Of a DNA stretch of 64,000 nucleotides, positions 11,025 through 20,912 are shown one piece after another. A program made the translations under genes and the position numbers. Source of the DNA: JBFAPK01 sp040676675 (GTDB lineage Bacteria; Actinomycetota; Actinomycetes; Mycobacteriales; Micromonosporaceae); assembly GCF_040676675.1 (NCBI RefSeq), contig NZ_JBFAPK010000014.1, forward strand, positions 1 to 64,000. The letters run 5' to 3'. Each line of letters opens with the position of its first letter. Within the stretch, counting starts at the first letter, position 1. Under the pieces are notes generated by a model that searched no databases, had not been told where the DNA came from, and saw nothing but the letters and a program-made list of their open reading frames with translations.

Positions 11025-12308
11025 TCAGGTGAAGAGGGTCCGGCCCCAGAAGTCGCCCGCGTCGCGTACGCCGGGCGGGCAGGCGAAGAGCCCGCTGGAG
11101 ACGTGCCGGAGGTACTCGTTCATGGCGTCGTTGCGGGCAAGCTGGGTCTGGATCGGGACGAACTGGCGGCGCGGATCCCGCTGGTACGCCATGAAGAAGA
11201 GCCCGGCGTCCAGCCGGCCGAGCCCGTCGGAGCCGTCCACGAAGTTGTAGCCACGGCGCAGCAGCCGGGCACCGGAGTTGCTGTCCGGGTGGGCGAGCCG
11301 GACGTGGGAGTCCCGGGGGATCCGGGGCGTACCGTCCGGTCCGGTCGCGGCGAGGTCGATCGGGTCGAACTCGCCCGAGGCGCCCAGCGGGGCACCGGTG
11401 CCCTTGGTCCGGCCCACCACGGCCTCCTGCTCGGCCAGCGAGGTCCGGTCCCAGGTCTCGATCGTCATTCGGATCTTGCGGGTGACCAGGTAGGAGCCGC
11501 CCTCCAGCCAAGCCGCTCCGTCACCGGGCTGCACCCAGAGCTGCTGCCGGAGCAGCTCCGCGTCCTCGGCCTTCAGGTTCGCCGTACCGTCCTTGAAGCC
11601 GAAGAGGTTCCGCGGCGTCGCCTGGTCCCGGGAGGTCGACGAGGTACGCCCGAAGCCCAGCTGCGACCAGCGCACCGTCACCACCCCCATGCCGATACGG
11701 GCCAGGTTGCGGATCGCGTGCACGGCCACCTGCGGATCGTTGGCGCACGCCTGCACGCAGAGATCACCGCCGGAGATCTCCGGCCGCAGCGCGTCGCCCG
11801 GGAACCGGGGCAGCTCGACCAGGGCGGCTGGCCGCCGGTCGGCGATGCCGAAGCGGTCCCGGCCGTCGGCGTCGCGGAACAGCGTCGGGCCGAAGCCGAC
11901 CGTCAGGGTGAGCCCGGCGGGCGGCAGGCCCAGGGCCTCGCCCGTGTCGTCCGGCGGCGCCTCCGGCGCGCCGGAGACCGCGCCGATCACGCCGGCGTCC
12001 GCGCCCGCGGTCATCCGGGCCGCCGCCGCGCTCCACTCGCTGAGCAGGTCGACCAGCCGGGCCCGGTCCTTGGTCACCACGTCGAAGGCGACGAAGTGCA
12101 GCCGGTCCTGTGCCGGGGTGGTGATGCCGGCCTGGTGCTCGCCGTAGAAGGGCACCGCGCCCGAGGGGTGGTCCGGCTGCTGCCCGGCCGAGGCGTCCAC
12201 CGCCCCGCGTACCAACGCCCCCGCCCCCGCGGCGACCCCGGCGACGCCCGCGACGCCGGCCCCGGCCAGCGCCAACGCGCCCCGCCGGGAGACCTTGATC
12301 CCGCTCAC
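11025..12308 (-). CDS. efeB: Deferrochelatase/peroxidase EfeB (DyP type)
   Basis: EfeB is a haem-containing DyP-type peroxidase exported by the Tat route and part of the EfeUOB ferrous iron uptake system. It is proposed to oxidise Fe(II) or strip iron from haem. The 427-residue product begins with a Tat signal (SRRGALALAGAG), and has the DyP fingerprint GFKDGT (GxxDG with the distal Asp), a conserved proximal His in SHVRLAHP and the C-terminal RRGYNF segment. The GTG at 12308 gives a complete twin-arginine region. It is the third gene of efeU-efeO-efeB, 49 bases after efeO. Confidence 0.95.
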   Translation of the reverse strand: MSGIKVSRRGALALAGAGVAGVAGVAAGAGALVRGAVDASAGQQPDHPSGAVPFYGEHQAGITTPAQDRLHFVAFDVVTKDRARLVDLLSEWSAAAARMTAGADAGVIGAVSGAPEAPPDDTGEALGLPPAGLTLTVGFGPTLFRDADGRDRFGIADRRPAALVELPRFPGDALRPEISGGDLCVQACANDPQVAVHAIRNLARIGMGVVTVRWSQLGFGRTSSTSRDQATPRNLFGFKDGTANLKAEDAELLRQQLWVQPGDGAAWLEGGSYLVTRKIRMTIETWDRTSLAEQEAVVGRTKGTGAPLGASGEFDPIDLAATGPDGTPRIPRDSHVRLAHPDSNSGARLLRRGYNFVDGSDGLGRLDAGLFFMAYQRDPRRQFVPIQTQLARNDAMNEYLRHVSSGLFACPPGVRDAGDFWGRTLFT

Positions 12309-12357
12309 GCCGGCCTCCCGCGCCGTACCCCGCTCCGGCCCGCCCGGGGGGCGGAGC

Positions 12358-13494
12358 TCACTTCGCCACCACCGCGGCGACCCGGCTGATCGGTTCGGCC
12401 AGCGCGTTGACCACGTCCGACAGCTCCTTCAGCTCGGCCGGGGTGAGCTGGTTCTGCGGCTTCCAGCCGTCGCCCGCGCGGTGCCTGCCGAGCGTGGTCT
12501 CGACGTTGGCGAACTCCGTGTCGAGCTGCTTCACCAGGTCCGGCGCCCGCTCCTGGAGCACCGGCCGCAGCGCGGCGATCGCGGCCTTGGAGCCCTCGAC
12601 GTTGGCGCTGAAGTCCCACAGGTCGGTGTGCGAGTACCGCTCCTCCTCGCCCGTGATCTTGCTACTGGCCACCTCGTCCAGCAGTTCCTTGGCGCCGTTG
12701 GCCAGGTTGAGCGGCGAGAGCTTCTCGGCGTTGGCCTTGGCCACGATCTCCTTGACGTCGGCGAGCAACCGGTCCGCGATCGGGCCGTCGGCGGCGATGT
12801 TCCCGGTGGTCCAGAGGTCCTTCTCGATCCGGTGGTAGCCGGTGAACTCCATCCCCTCCTCGATCACGTCCTCGCGGCCGTCGATCTTCGGGTCGAGGTC
12901 TCCGAAGATCTCCGCGACCGGCTCGATCCGCTCCCAGTACGTCCGCGCGACCGGGTAGAGCGCCTTCGCCTTCGCCACGTCGCCGGCCTTCACGGCGTTG
13001 ACGAACTCCGTGGTCTTGTCCAGCAGCGCGCCGGTCTGGCTCTGCACGTACCGCTGGTAGCTCGCGCTCGCCTCGGCCAGCGCGGCGTTGTCGGTCAGCG
13101 GCGCGGCCGAGCCACTGACCTTGAAGGCGCCCCGGATCCCGTTGCCGATCATGCCCGGCTTGCACGCGGTCTGGTACGTCCCGGCGGGGAGTTCGACCCG
13201 CAGTTCCCGGCTCACGCCCGGCACCACGTTCTCCACCTCGCCCATGATCCGGTCACCGGTCGCGTAGATGTAGAACTCGGTGACCTTGGCACCGGAGTTC
13301 GTGACCTTGAAGGTGACCGTGCCCGCCGTGGTGTCGGTACGGGCCACCTCGCAGGAGCTGTCGGTCGCCTTGACCGCGATCGGGCCACCGGCCGCGGCGT
13401 CGGCGCCGTCGCTATCGCCACCACCGCAGCCGGCCAGCCCCACCGGGGCGAGCAGGCCGGCGGCGGCCAGCACCAGGAAACGGGTGGAACGCAT
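12358..13494 (-). CDS. efeO: Iron uptake lipoprotein EfeO
   Basis: EfeO is the extracytoplasmic iron-binding partner of the EfeU permease. The 378-residue protein has a signal peptide with lipobox LAGC (Cys23), an N-terminal cupredoxin-like domain at about 40-130, and a C-terminal imelysin/M75 domain with the GYHRIEKDLW motif that carries the HxxE metal ligands. The presence of a lipobox means it is anchored in the outer leaflet of the membrane, as expected in a Gram-positive cell. It sits between efeU and efeB in one operon; spacing to efeU is 19 bases. Confidence 0.95.
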   Translation of the reverse strand: MRSTRFLVLAAAGLLAPVGLAGCGGGDSDGADAAAGGPIAVKATDSSCEVARTDTTAGTVTFKVTNSGAKVTEFYIYATGDRIMGEVENVVPGVSRELRVELPAGTYQTACKPGMIGNGIRGAFKVSGSAAPLTDNAALAEASASYQRYVQSQTGALLDKTTEFVNAVKAGDVAKAKALYPVARTYWERIEPVAEIFGDLDPKIDGREDVIEEGMEFTGYHRIEKDLWTTGNIAADGPIADRLLADVKEIVAKANAEKLSPLNLANGAKELLDEVASSKITGEEERYSHTDLWDFSANVEGSKAAIAALRPVLQERAPDLVKQLDTEFANVETTLGRHRAGDGWKPQNQLTPAELKELSDVVNALAEPISRVAAVVAK

Positions 13495-13513
13495 CGGTAC
13501 GTACTCCTCGCGG

Positions 13514-14374
13514 TCAGGCGTTCTGCGGCGCGGCCGTGGACGCCGGGCTGGTGGGACCGGCCGCGGTCGTACGTCGCGCCGGCCGCAGGAAGATGACGAG
13601 CACCGGTACGCCGTAGGCCAGCCAGGCGACGACCTCGAAGACGCTCGGCGCCGGAGTGATGTTGAACATGCCGGAGAGCAGCGCGCCGTACCAGCTCGAC
13701 GGGTCGAGCACGGTGCTGATGTCGAAGGCCAGGGTGGTCCGTCCCGGCAGGGCGTTCGCCTCCTGGAAGTCGTGCACGCCGTACTTGAAGATGCCGGCCG
13801 CGACCAGGATCAGCAACGCCCCCGTCCAGGTGAAGAACCTGGTGAGGTTGATCCGTACGGCGCTGGCGTAGAGCAGGTAGCCGAGGGCCACCGCGGTCAG
13901 TACGCCACCGGTGAGCGCGTAGAGCGGGCCGGCCTCGCCGCTCGCGCCCTGCGCCGCCGAGTAGAAGATCATGGCCGTCTCCAGACCCTCCCGGACCACC
14001 GCCAGGAACGCCATCCCGGCCACCGCGAAGGCGCCGAGCGCGAGCGCCTCGGTGAGCCTGCTGCGCAGCTCCCCGGCGATCGAGCGCGCGGCCCGCCGCA
14101 TCCAGAAGATCATCCAGGTCACGAAGACGACCGCGAGCACCGACGTGACCGCGTCGAAGAGTTCCCGCTCGGCGGAGGTGTTCAGCAGCGTGGTGCTGGT
14201 GTACGTCAACAGCCAGCCGAAGAGGACGGAGAGCGCCACCGCCGCGCCCACGCCGAGCCAGACCTGCGGCAGCCGGTCCCGGCGCTCCGACTTCACCAGG
14301 AACGCGACGAGGATGCTGACCACCAGGGTGGCCTCCAGCCCCTCGCGCAGGCCGATCAGGTAGGTGGCGAACAT
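13514..14374 (-). CDS. efeU: Ferrous iron permease EfeU (FTR1 family)
   Basis: EfeU is the oxidase-dependent iron permease of the EfeUOB system. The 286-residue membrane protein has about seven hydrophobic segments and both REGLE iron-binding motifs of the Ftr1 family, at residues 10-14 and 128-132. The ATG at 14374 follows CTCGGAGTTCCG. It is the promoter-proximal gene of efeUOB. A palindromic iron box lies 20-40 bases upstream, which points to repression by an IdeR/DmdR-type regulator when iron is plentiful. In mycobacteria tmk occupies this position between mtrA and ahcY. Confidence 0.95.
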   Translation of the reverse strand: MFATYLIGLREGLEATLVVSILVAFLVKSERRDRLPQVWLGVGAAVALSVLFGWLLTYTSTTLLNTSAERELFDAVTSVLAVVFVTWMIFWMRRAARSIAGELRSRLTEALALGAFAVAGMAFLAVVREGLETAMIFYSAAQGASGEAGPLYALTGGVLTAVALGYLLYASAVRINLTRFFTWTGALLILVAAGIFKYGVHDFQEANALPGRTTLAFDISTVLDPSSWYGALLSGMFNITPAPSVFEVVAWLAYGVPVLVIFLRPARRTTAAGPTSPASTAAPQNA

Positions 14375-14394
14375 CGGAACTCCGAGGGCAGACG

Positions 14395-14414
14395 TAAGGC
14401 GTGCCTAACTTAGG
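14395..14414. promoter_or_regulatory. Iron box (IdeR/DmdR operator) upstream of efeU
   Basis: The sequence TAAGGCGTGCCTAACTTAGG lies 21 bases before the efeU start. On the minus strand it reads TTAGGCACGCCTTA, close to the TTAGGTTAGGCTAACCTAA consensus of IdeR/DmdR/DtxR regulators. Its position over the start region and the iron-uptake function of the operon support the call. Confidence 0.7.
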
Positions 14415-14613
14415 GCAGCCATACCTTCCCCCGAATCGCGGCGCCCGTCAAGCCGTTCCGGCTGAATCCTTCGCCACGTTTCCGCTGCTCATCGACGGAG
14501 CGTGACGTCCACGTACCGGATGCGGCACGACGGAGCCGGGGCCGGCGCGGGACGCCGCAAGATCAGAGCCCGGGGGCGTCACCCGGCGGGCGCCGCTCTG
14601 GTCCAATGGGCCG

Positions 14614-14778
14614 GTGAAGTCCTGGCTGCCGTGGCTCGCGGTACTCGCGATCGTCCTGATCCTGAACATGCTGCGGCTGCGTCCGCTGGCCACGGCCGTC
14701 GCCACCGGCTGGCTCGTCTACTGCGTCTGGACCTGGGTACGCGCCTTCGGCGGGCGCGGAAAGGACCGGGCCGGCTGA
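14614..14778 (+). CDS. Small two-helix membrane protein
   Basis: A 54-residue frame starts at GTG 14614 (MKSWLPWLAVLAIVLILN) and has two hydrophobic stretches, about 4-19 and 25-44, then a short basic tail ending GGRGKDRAG. The codons show the usual bias for G/C at third positions, and the stop lies inside the stem of a strong terminator hairpin, both of which support a real gene. No Shine-Dalgarno site is evident; TCCAAT six bases before the GTG would suit a leaderless transcript. Function is unknown. It is divergent from efeU and convergent with ahcY. Confidence 0.55.
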   Translation: MKSWLPWLAVLAIVLILNMLRLRPLATAVATGWLVYCVWTWVRAFGGRGKDRAG

Positions 14779-14798
14779 TCCCAGCCGGCCCGGTCCTT
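14761..14798. terminator. Strong hairpin terminator between converging genes
   Basis: A perfect 16-bp stem (AAGGACCGGGCCGGCT and its complement at 14783-14798) with a six-base loop is followed by T residues on the plus strand and preceded by A residues, so it can act in both directions: for the small membrane protein and for ahcY, whose stop is at 14861. Confidence 0.85.
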
Positions 14799-14860
14799 TC
14801 GTTCCCGCCTCCGGGTGCCGCCACCCGCCGAGCGCGGTCGGCGGCGGCACCCGGCAATCG

Positions 14861-16360
<1,500 letters not shown>

Positions 16361-16966
16361 TGAAGCTCCTGTCATGACGGATCTGGTGGGCGACCCTCAA
16401 CCTTACCGGGGCCGCCGCCCCGTGAGCGGTCAGGCGGACACCGACCGCGTCGGAAGGACCACCCGATCCGTCGGCGGGCAGATCCCGGACCGTCCCGGCG
16501 GACGGCGGCGGGCCGCCTCACCAGCGCAGGGCCGCGCCCCCGCCGACGCGCGGCGACGGGGGGCACGCGGACAGCGCGCGGGGCGAGGGCGACACCGGTT
16601 CTCCGCACCGTCGGCCACGCGGACAGCGCGGGGGCGTCCGGCGTACGCGGACAGCGCGCGGGGCGGTCGGCCGTGAACGGTCTTCCGCCCACTGTCCGCC
16701 CGCCCCGCGCATCCCCCCGGTTTGGCTGTCCCGCAACACTCCGAGGCTCTGCGCTCCGTCACGCTGCGTGGTTATAGAGTCACACTCCGCGCGTGGGCGT
16801 GTCAAGCGAAACGGCAAATTCCCGGTAATCCCGGCAAGTCGGCCCCGCGCCGAGACGGCCCCGACAGCGCGCGTAGGACCGCCGGTCACGGACGCGAGCC
16901 GGCCACGGGTGCGCGTGGACTGCGCCCCGGCGGGTCCGGCGGACCACGCCGGCCCCCGGGGCGGCG
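16361..16966. other. Intergenic region ahcY-manA with direct repeats and a candidate promoter
   Basis: This 606-base stretch has no supportable gene. It holds three copies of a direct repeat ACGCGGACAGCGCGCGGGG (16565-16583, 16617-16634 with one base fewer, 16645-16663). Facing ahcY on the minus strand are TTGACA (16800-16805) and TATAAC (16771-16776), good hexamers but 23 bases apart, which is wider than the usual 17-19. I looked for an SAH riboswitch in the leader and saw none. Confidence 0.4.
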
Positions 16967-18157
16967 TCAGTCCAGGCCGGGGCTCGCCAGGCCCGCGGAG
17001 GCCACGTACGCCTCGGCCGCACCGGCGAAGTGCAGCGGGCCGCCGTCGGCCGCGCCGACCGCCGCCTGTCCGGCATCGAGCGTCACGCTCCCGGCCGCGT
17101 CCCGTACCTCCGACCGGCCGCTCCAGCAGAGCACCACGCGGGGCCCCGGCGGGGCCAGCTGGACCGCCGGCACGTCCTCGTCGAGCCGGACCCGGTGCAG
17201 GGCGAAGTCGTCGATCGGTACCGGCCAGGTGACGACACCCGGCCCGACCGGCGCCGGCGCGACGACCGGATCGTCCAGCACCTCGAACCGCAGCACCCGC
17301 AGCAGCTCGGGCACGTCCACGTGCTTCGGGGTGAGGCCACCGCGCAGCACGTTGTCGCTGGCCGCCATGATCTCCACGCCGGCGCCGTGCAGGTACGCGT
17401 GCAGGTTGCCCGCCGGCATCCAGATCGCCTCGTCCACGCCGAGGGTGACGTGGTTGAGCAGCAGCGCGACGAGGACGCCCGGGTCGCCCGGGTACCGCTC
17501 GGCGAGCATCCGCACCAGCGCGGCCTCCGCCGCGAGGCCGGCGCCGAGCTCGGCCGTGGCGACCGCGTCCACCAGCTTGACCCGGTCCGCGTCGGGCCAG
17601 GTCAGCAGCGTACGGACCGCCTCGCGCAGGCCCTCGGGGCCGGTGCGCAGCGCGGCCACCACACCCACCAGCGCCGGTACGTCGAACGCCTCGATCACCG
17701 CCGCCGAGGCGTACGGGTCGCGGAAGCCGCAGAGCGCCTCGAACGGCGTACGGGCGACGAGCAACTCCGGCTTGTGGTACGGGTCGGCGTAGTTGCGGTG
17801 CGCCCCCTCGGGCGCGTCCTGCTGCGCGGCGTACGCGGCGCGGGCGTGCTCGCTGTCCGGGTGCGCCTGCAACGAGAGCGGCTCCTCGGCGGCCAGCACC
17901 TTCAGCAGGAACGGCAGCCGGGGCCCGAACCGCTGCACCAGTGCCTCGCCCAGCCACCGCCCCGGCTCGTCCGCGAGCACGTCGAGCAGGCTGACCGCGC
18001 CGCCGATGCGGCGTACGGTCGCGGGCGCGCCGGGGTGCGCGCCCAACCACAGTTCCGCCTCCGGGCCGTCGCTCGGTACCGGCCGGCCCTGGAGACCGGC
18101 GATGACCGAGCGGGAACCCCACGCGTAGTCCCGGATGGGACCATCGAGCCGCTCCAC
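16967..18157 (-). CDS. manA: Mannose-6-phosphate isomerase, class I
   Basis: ManA interconverts fructose 6-phosphate and mannose 6-phosphate with a bound zinc ion. The 396-residue protein starts MERLDGPIRDYAWGSR, has the zinc-site motif LQAHPDSEHA at about 96-105 (QxHP), the YHKPEL segment near 127-132 with a metal-ligand Glu, and WMPAGNLHAYLHG, which carries the last His ligand. The GTG start is two bases after the stop of the CDF transporter gene, so the genes are surely co-transcribed. With manB and the SIS isomerase upstream it supplies GDP-mannose precursors for mannolipids and glycoproteins. Confidence 0.95.
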   Translation of the reverse strand: MERLDGPIRDYAWGSRSVIAGLQGRPVPSDGPEAELWLGAHPGAPATVRRIGGAVSLLDVLADEPGRWLGEALVQRFGPRLPFLLKVLAAEEPLSLQAHPDSEHARAAYAAQQDAPEGAHRNYADPYHKPELLVARTPFEALCGFRDPYASAAVIEAFDVPALVGVVAALRTGPEGLREAVRTLLTWPDADRVKLVDAVATAELGAGLAAEAALVRMLAERYPGDPGVLVALLLNHVTLGVDEAIWMPAGNLHAYLHGAGVEIMAASDNVLRGGLTPKHVDVPELLRVLRFEVLDDPVVAPAPVGPGVVTWPVPIDDFALHRVRLDEDVPAVQLAPPGPRVVLCWSGRSEVRDAAGSVTLDAGQAAVGAADGGPLHFAGAAEAYVASAGLASPGLD

Positions 18158-18159
18158 CG

Positions 18160-19233
18160 TCAGACCCCGCTCCCGGCGGCCCGCTGCGCGTCCGCCGCGC
18201 CGCCGGCCACCGCCGGGTCGGCGGCGCCGCCGCCGGACGCGGTGCCGTTGGCGGTCGACTCGCCGCCGGACGCGGCCGGCCCGCCCGCCGTACCGGCCGC
18301 TTCCCCAGCGGGGGCGGCCGAGGCGCGGTAGATGTCCGGTTCCAGGTAGATGACCCGGGCGATCGGCACCGCCGAGCGGATCCGGGACTCGACCGCGTTG
18401 ATCCCCCGGGCCAGGTGCTCGGCCGTCTCGGCCGCACCGACCGCGACCTTGGCGGCGACCAGCAGTTCCTCCGGCCCGAGGTGCAGCGTCTTCATGTGGA
18501 TGATCCGCTCGACCTCGGGCCCCTCGGTGATCGCGGTCTCGATCTTCCGGACGTGCTCCGGCGACGCCCCCTCACCGAGCAGCAGGCTCTTCGTCTCGAT
18601 CGCCAGCACGATCGCGATCACGACGAGCAGGATGCCGATCATCGCGGTACCGACGGCGTCCCAGATGCCGTTACCGGTCGCCAGGGTCATCGAGACGCCG
18701 AAGAGGGCGAAGACCAGACCGAGCAGGGCGCCGAAGTCCTCCAGCAGCACCACCGGCAGCTCGGGCGCCTTGGCCCGGCGGATGTAGTCCTTCCACGAGG
18801 TGTCGCCCCGGACCAGGTTCGACTCTTTGATCGCGGTGCGGAACGAGTAGGACTCCAGCGCGATCGCCACCAGCAGCACCGTCACCGGCACCCATTTCCA
18901 GCTCTCGATGGCGCCGCCGTCGTGCCACTTGTGGTACGCCTCGTAGAGCGCGAAGAGCCCACCGAGGCTGAACAGGACGATCGAGACGATGAAGGCGTAG
19001 ATGTAGCGTTCCCGCCCGTACCCGAAGGGGTGCTCCGGGGTGGCCCGGCGCTGCGACCGGCGACCGCCGAGCAGCAGCAGCGCCTGGTTGCCCGAGTCCG
19101 CGACCGAGTGGATCGACTCGGCGAGCATCGACGACGACTGGGTCAACAGGTACGCGGCGAACTTGGTCACCGCGATGCCGAGGTTGGCCGCCAGCGCGGC
19201 GACGATCGCCTTGGTACCGCCGCCGGCGCTCAT
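18160..19233 (-). CDS. Cation diffusion facilitator family transporter
   Basis: The 357-residue protein is a CDF metal/proton antiporter, probably exporting Zn(II), Fe(II) or Mn(II). The first part has six predicted helices; helix II carries ESIHSVADSGNQ (the family's HxxxD-like metal site, here HSVAD), and helix V the segment LEDFGALLGL with a Glu-Asp pair. A cytoplasmic domain follows (HVRKIETAITEGPEVERIIHMKTLHLGP is split over residues about 235-262), then a low-complexity Ala/Gly tail of about 50 residues. The ATG start has a weak upstream site. It is embedded in the mannose operon between the SIS isomerase and manA; the metabolic link is not clear. Confidence 0.85.
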   Translation of the reverse strand: MSAGGGTKAIVAALAANLGIAVTKFAAYLLTQSSSMLAESIHSVADSGNQALLLLGGRRSQRRATPEHPFGYGRERYIYAFIVSIVLFSLGGLFALYEAYHKWHDGGAIESWKWVPVTVLLVAIALESYSFRTAIKESNLVRGDTSWKDYIRRAKAPELPVVLLEDFGALLGLVFALFGVSMTLATGNGIWDAVGTAMIGILLVVIAIVLAIETKSLLLGEGASPEHVRKIETAITEGPEVERIIHMKTLHLGPEELLVAAKVAVGAAETAEHLARGINAVESRIRSAVPIARVIYLEPDIYRASAAPAGEAAGTAGGPAASGGESTANGTASGGGAADPAVAGGAADAQRAAGSGV

Positions 19234-19315
19234 CGCGTCGTTCCGCCCGATCGGGCGGTGCCGGTACGTCGGGTCGCGGGGTGGGGCGACATCGGGGCGG
19301 GATCACTCCGCTCGC

Positions 19316-20509
19316 TCACGGGTTGGCAAGCTCCTTCATCTCGGTAACGGCCGGTACCGCCATCGGGTCCAGGCCATGGGCCAGGGCGAGATAGATCGAG
19401 GCGAAGTCGGGCACCGCGATCAGCGACGCGAGCCGCTCCAGCGCGGAGCCGCCCTCGGCGGTGACCACGTCGCAGCGCACGCCGCGCCGCTCGGCGAGGG
19501 TCTGCAGCGCGTCGGCGCGCCGCTCCTCCACCGCGAGCGGCTCGTCGGTGTCGTCGTCGGCGTTGAGCCCGCCGTCGCGCAGCAGCACGACCCGCAGCCG
19601 GGTGGCCTCCACCCCGTCCTCCTCGGGGTCGGCGAAGATGTCCCGGCTCGACTCGGCCAGCCCGCCGAAGACGCCGTCGAGCAGCCCGACCCGACCCCGC
19701 CCGGCCTCGCCCAGCGCGCCGCTGACCACGGGATAGCGCGCGTTGGCCGAGAGGGTGTCGCCGAAGCGCCGGGCGGCCACGGTCGCCAGCGGCGACGAGC
19801 CCCAGACGATCGGGACCGAACCGGCGAGGCCCAGCGCCAGCGACTTCGCCGGGTTGACGAAGGACTCGGCGGCGGGACGGCAGCGGTCGGCGTCCGCGTC
19901 CAGCCGGGCCGCGGTCTCCGCCAGGTCCGCCTCGTTGACCTTCACGAGGCCGAGCGTACGGGCGGCGAGCAGCACCGGCACGGTGAGCGCCCAGAGGCTG
20001 GCCCGGGCCGGGGCGCGCCGGGGAACCGGGATGAACGGCGCCCGGGCCCGCTCGGCGACCGACTGGAGCTGCGAGTCCGGGGCGCCGACGGCCACCAGGC
20101 GGGCGCCGCGTCGGGCCGCCGCCTCGGCCGCGCCGAGCGCCTCCGGGCTGCGTCCCGAGGCGCTGACCGCGATCACCACGTCCGCCGCGCCCACCCAGCC
20201 GGGCACGCCGGCGCTGCGGTGCGCGATCACCGGTACCGGACAGCGCGGTCCGGCGACCGTGGCGAGCACGTCGCCCGTGCGGCCCGCCGTACCGATCCCG
20301 GCGATGACCACCGCACGGGGCCGCCCCTCGTCGCCGAGCGCGGCGAGGTTCGCCTCCGCGGCGAGCGCCGCCGATTCGCGTACCTGCGCGCCGGCCGACG
20401 CGGTGAACCGGAGCATGCCGCCCGGATCGCTGTCGGCGAGCGCGGTCACGTCGTCGAGCAGGGTCTCATCGGCAACGCGTCGCCCGCGTACGCCGGCCGT
20501 GCCCTCCAT
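19316..20509 (-). CDS. SIS-domain phosphosugar isomerase (PGI/PMI type)
   Basis: The 397-residue protein has two SIS sugar-phosphate-binding halves: GIGTAGRTGDVLATV and VIAVSASGRSPEAL in the first, and VPIVWGSSPLATVAARR in the second, followed by the C-terminal region of the bifunctional phosphoglucose/phosphomannose isomerase family. In mycobacteria the gene at this position lies between manB and manA, as here. It is therefore likely to act in mannose phosphate metabolism, although actinobacterial members may be enzymatically divergent. ATG 20509 is chosen because GAAGGG stands eight bases upstream; a GTG nine bases further up is possible. Confidence 0.8.
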   Translation of the reverse strand: MEGTAGVRGRRVADETLLDDVTALADSDPGGMLRFTASAGAQVRESAALAAEANLAALGDEGRPRAVVIAGIGTAGRTGDVLATVAGPRCPVPVIAHRSAGVPGWVGAADVVIAVSASGRSPEALGAAEAAARRGARLVAVGAPDSQLQSVAERARAPFIPVPRRAPARASLWALTVPVLLAARTLGLVKVNEADLAETAARLDADADRCRPAAESFVNPAKSLALGLAGSVPIVWGSSPLATVAARRFGDTLSANARYPVVSGALGEAGRGRVGLLDGVFGGLAESSRDIFADPEEDGVEATRLRVVLLRDGGLNADDDTDEPLAVEERRADALQTLAERRGVRCDVVTAEGGSALERLASLIAVPDFASIYLALAHGLDPMAVPAVTEMKELANP

Positions 20510-20587
20510 CACTGCCACCCTTCGGCCTTGCGGCTCGCGATCGTCTTCACTTCTGGCCTCCCCGGAGCGTCGTCGCCCCGGGCGAAC

Positions 20588-20791
20588 TCACTGCGTACCG
20601 GCGGTCGGCCCGCCCCGCGCCTCGTCCAGGAGCAGCACCGGCACGTCGTCGCGCACCTCGAAGATCCGGCCGCACTCCGTGCAGGTGAGCGTCTGCGCCG
20701 CCGCGTCGTAGTCCAGCGGAGCGTGGTGCGTGTCCGGGCAGGCGAGGATCTCGAGCAACTGCGGGTCCAGGGCCACGATCGGCTCCTTCAC
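20588..20791 (-). CDS. Trm112-like zinc-ribbon protein
   Basis: The 67-residue protein has the Trm112/YcaR fold: LLEILACPDTHHAPL, CTECGRIFEVRDDVPVLL. A single CxxC (Cys-Thr-Glu-Cys) and an upstream CP are visible, so one metal ligand pair is incomplete, which is common in bacterial members. In eukaryotes and archaea Trm112 activates methyltransferases; the role in bacteria is uncertain. It is placed between manB and the SIS isomerase and is probably part of that operon. Confidence 0.8.
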   Translation of the reverse strand: MKEPIVALDPQLLEILACPDTHHAPLDYDAAAQTLTCTECGRIFEVRDDVPVLLLDEARGGPTAGTQ

Positions 20792-20912
20792 GTCGGGCGG
20801 GCGAGCGACCGGCGGTCGTCACCGGCGCAGGGATCCTATGCTGCCGGATCCTATGTCGCGTACCGTTCCGGCCGGGGCGGTACGCGGCCCGGGGCCGTCC
20901 CGGCGGTGCCCG

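Noticed and set aside
16361..16800. SAH riboswitch in the ahcY leader
   Set aside because: The leader does not show the conserved SAH riboswitch core that I know; only direct repeats are visible.
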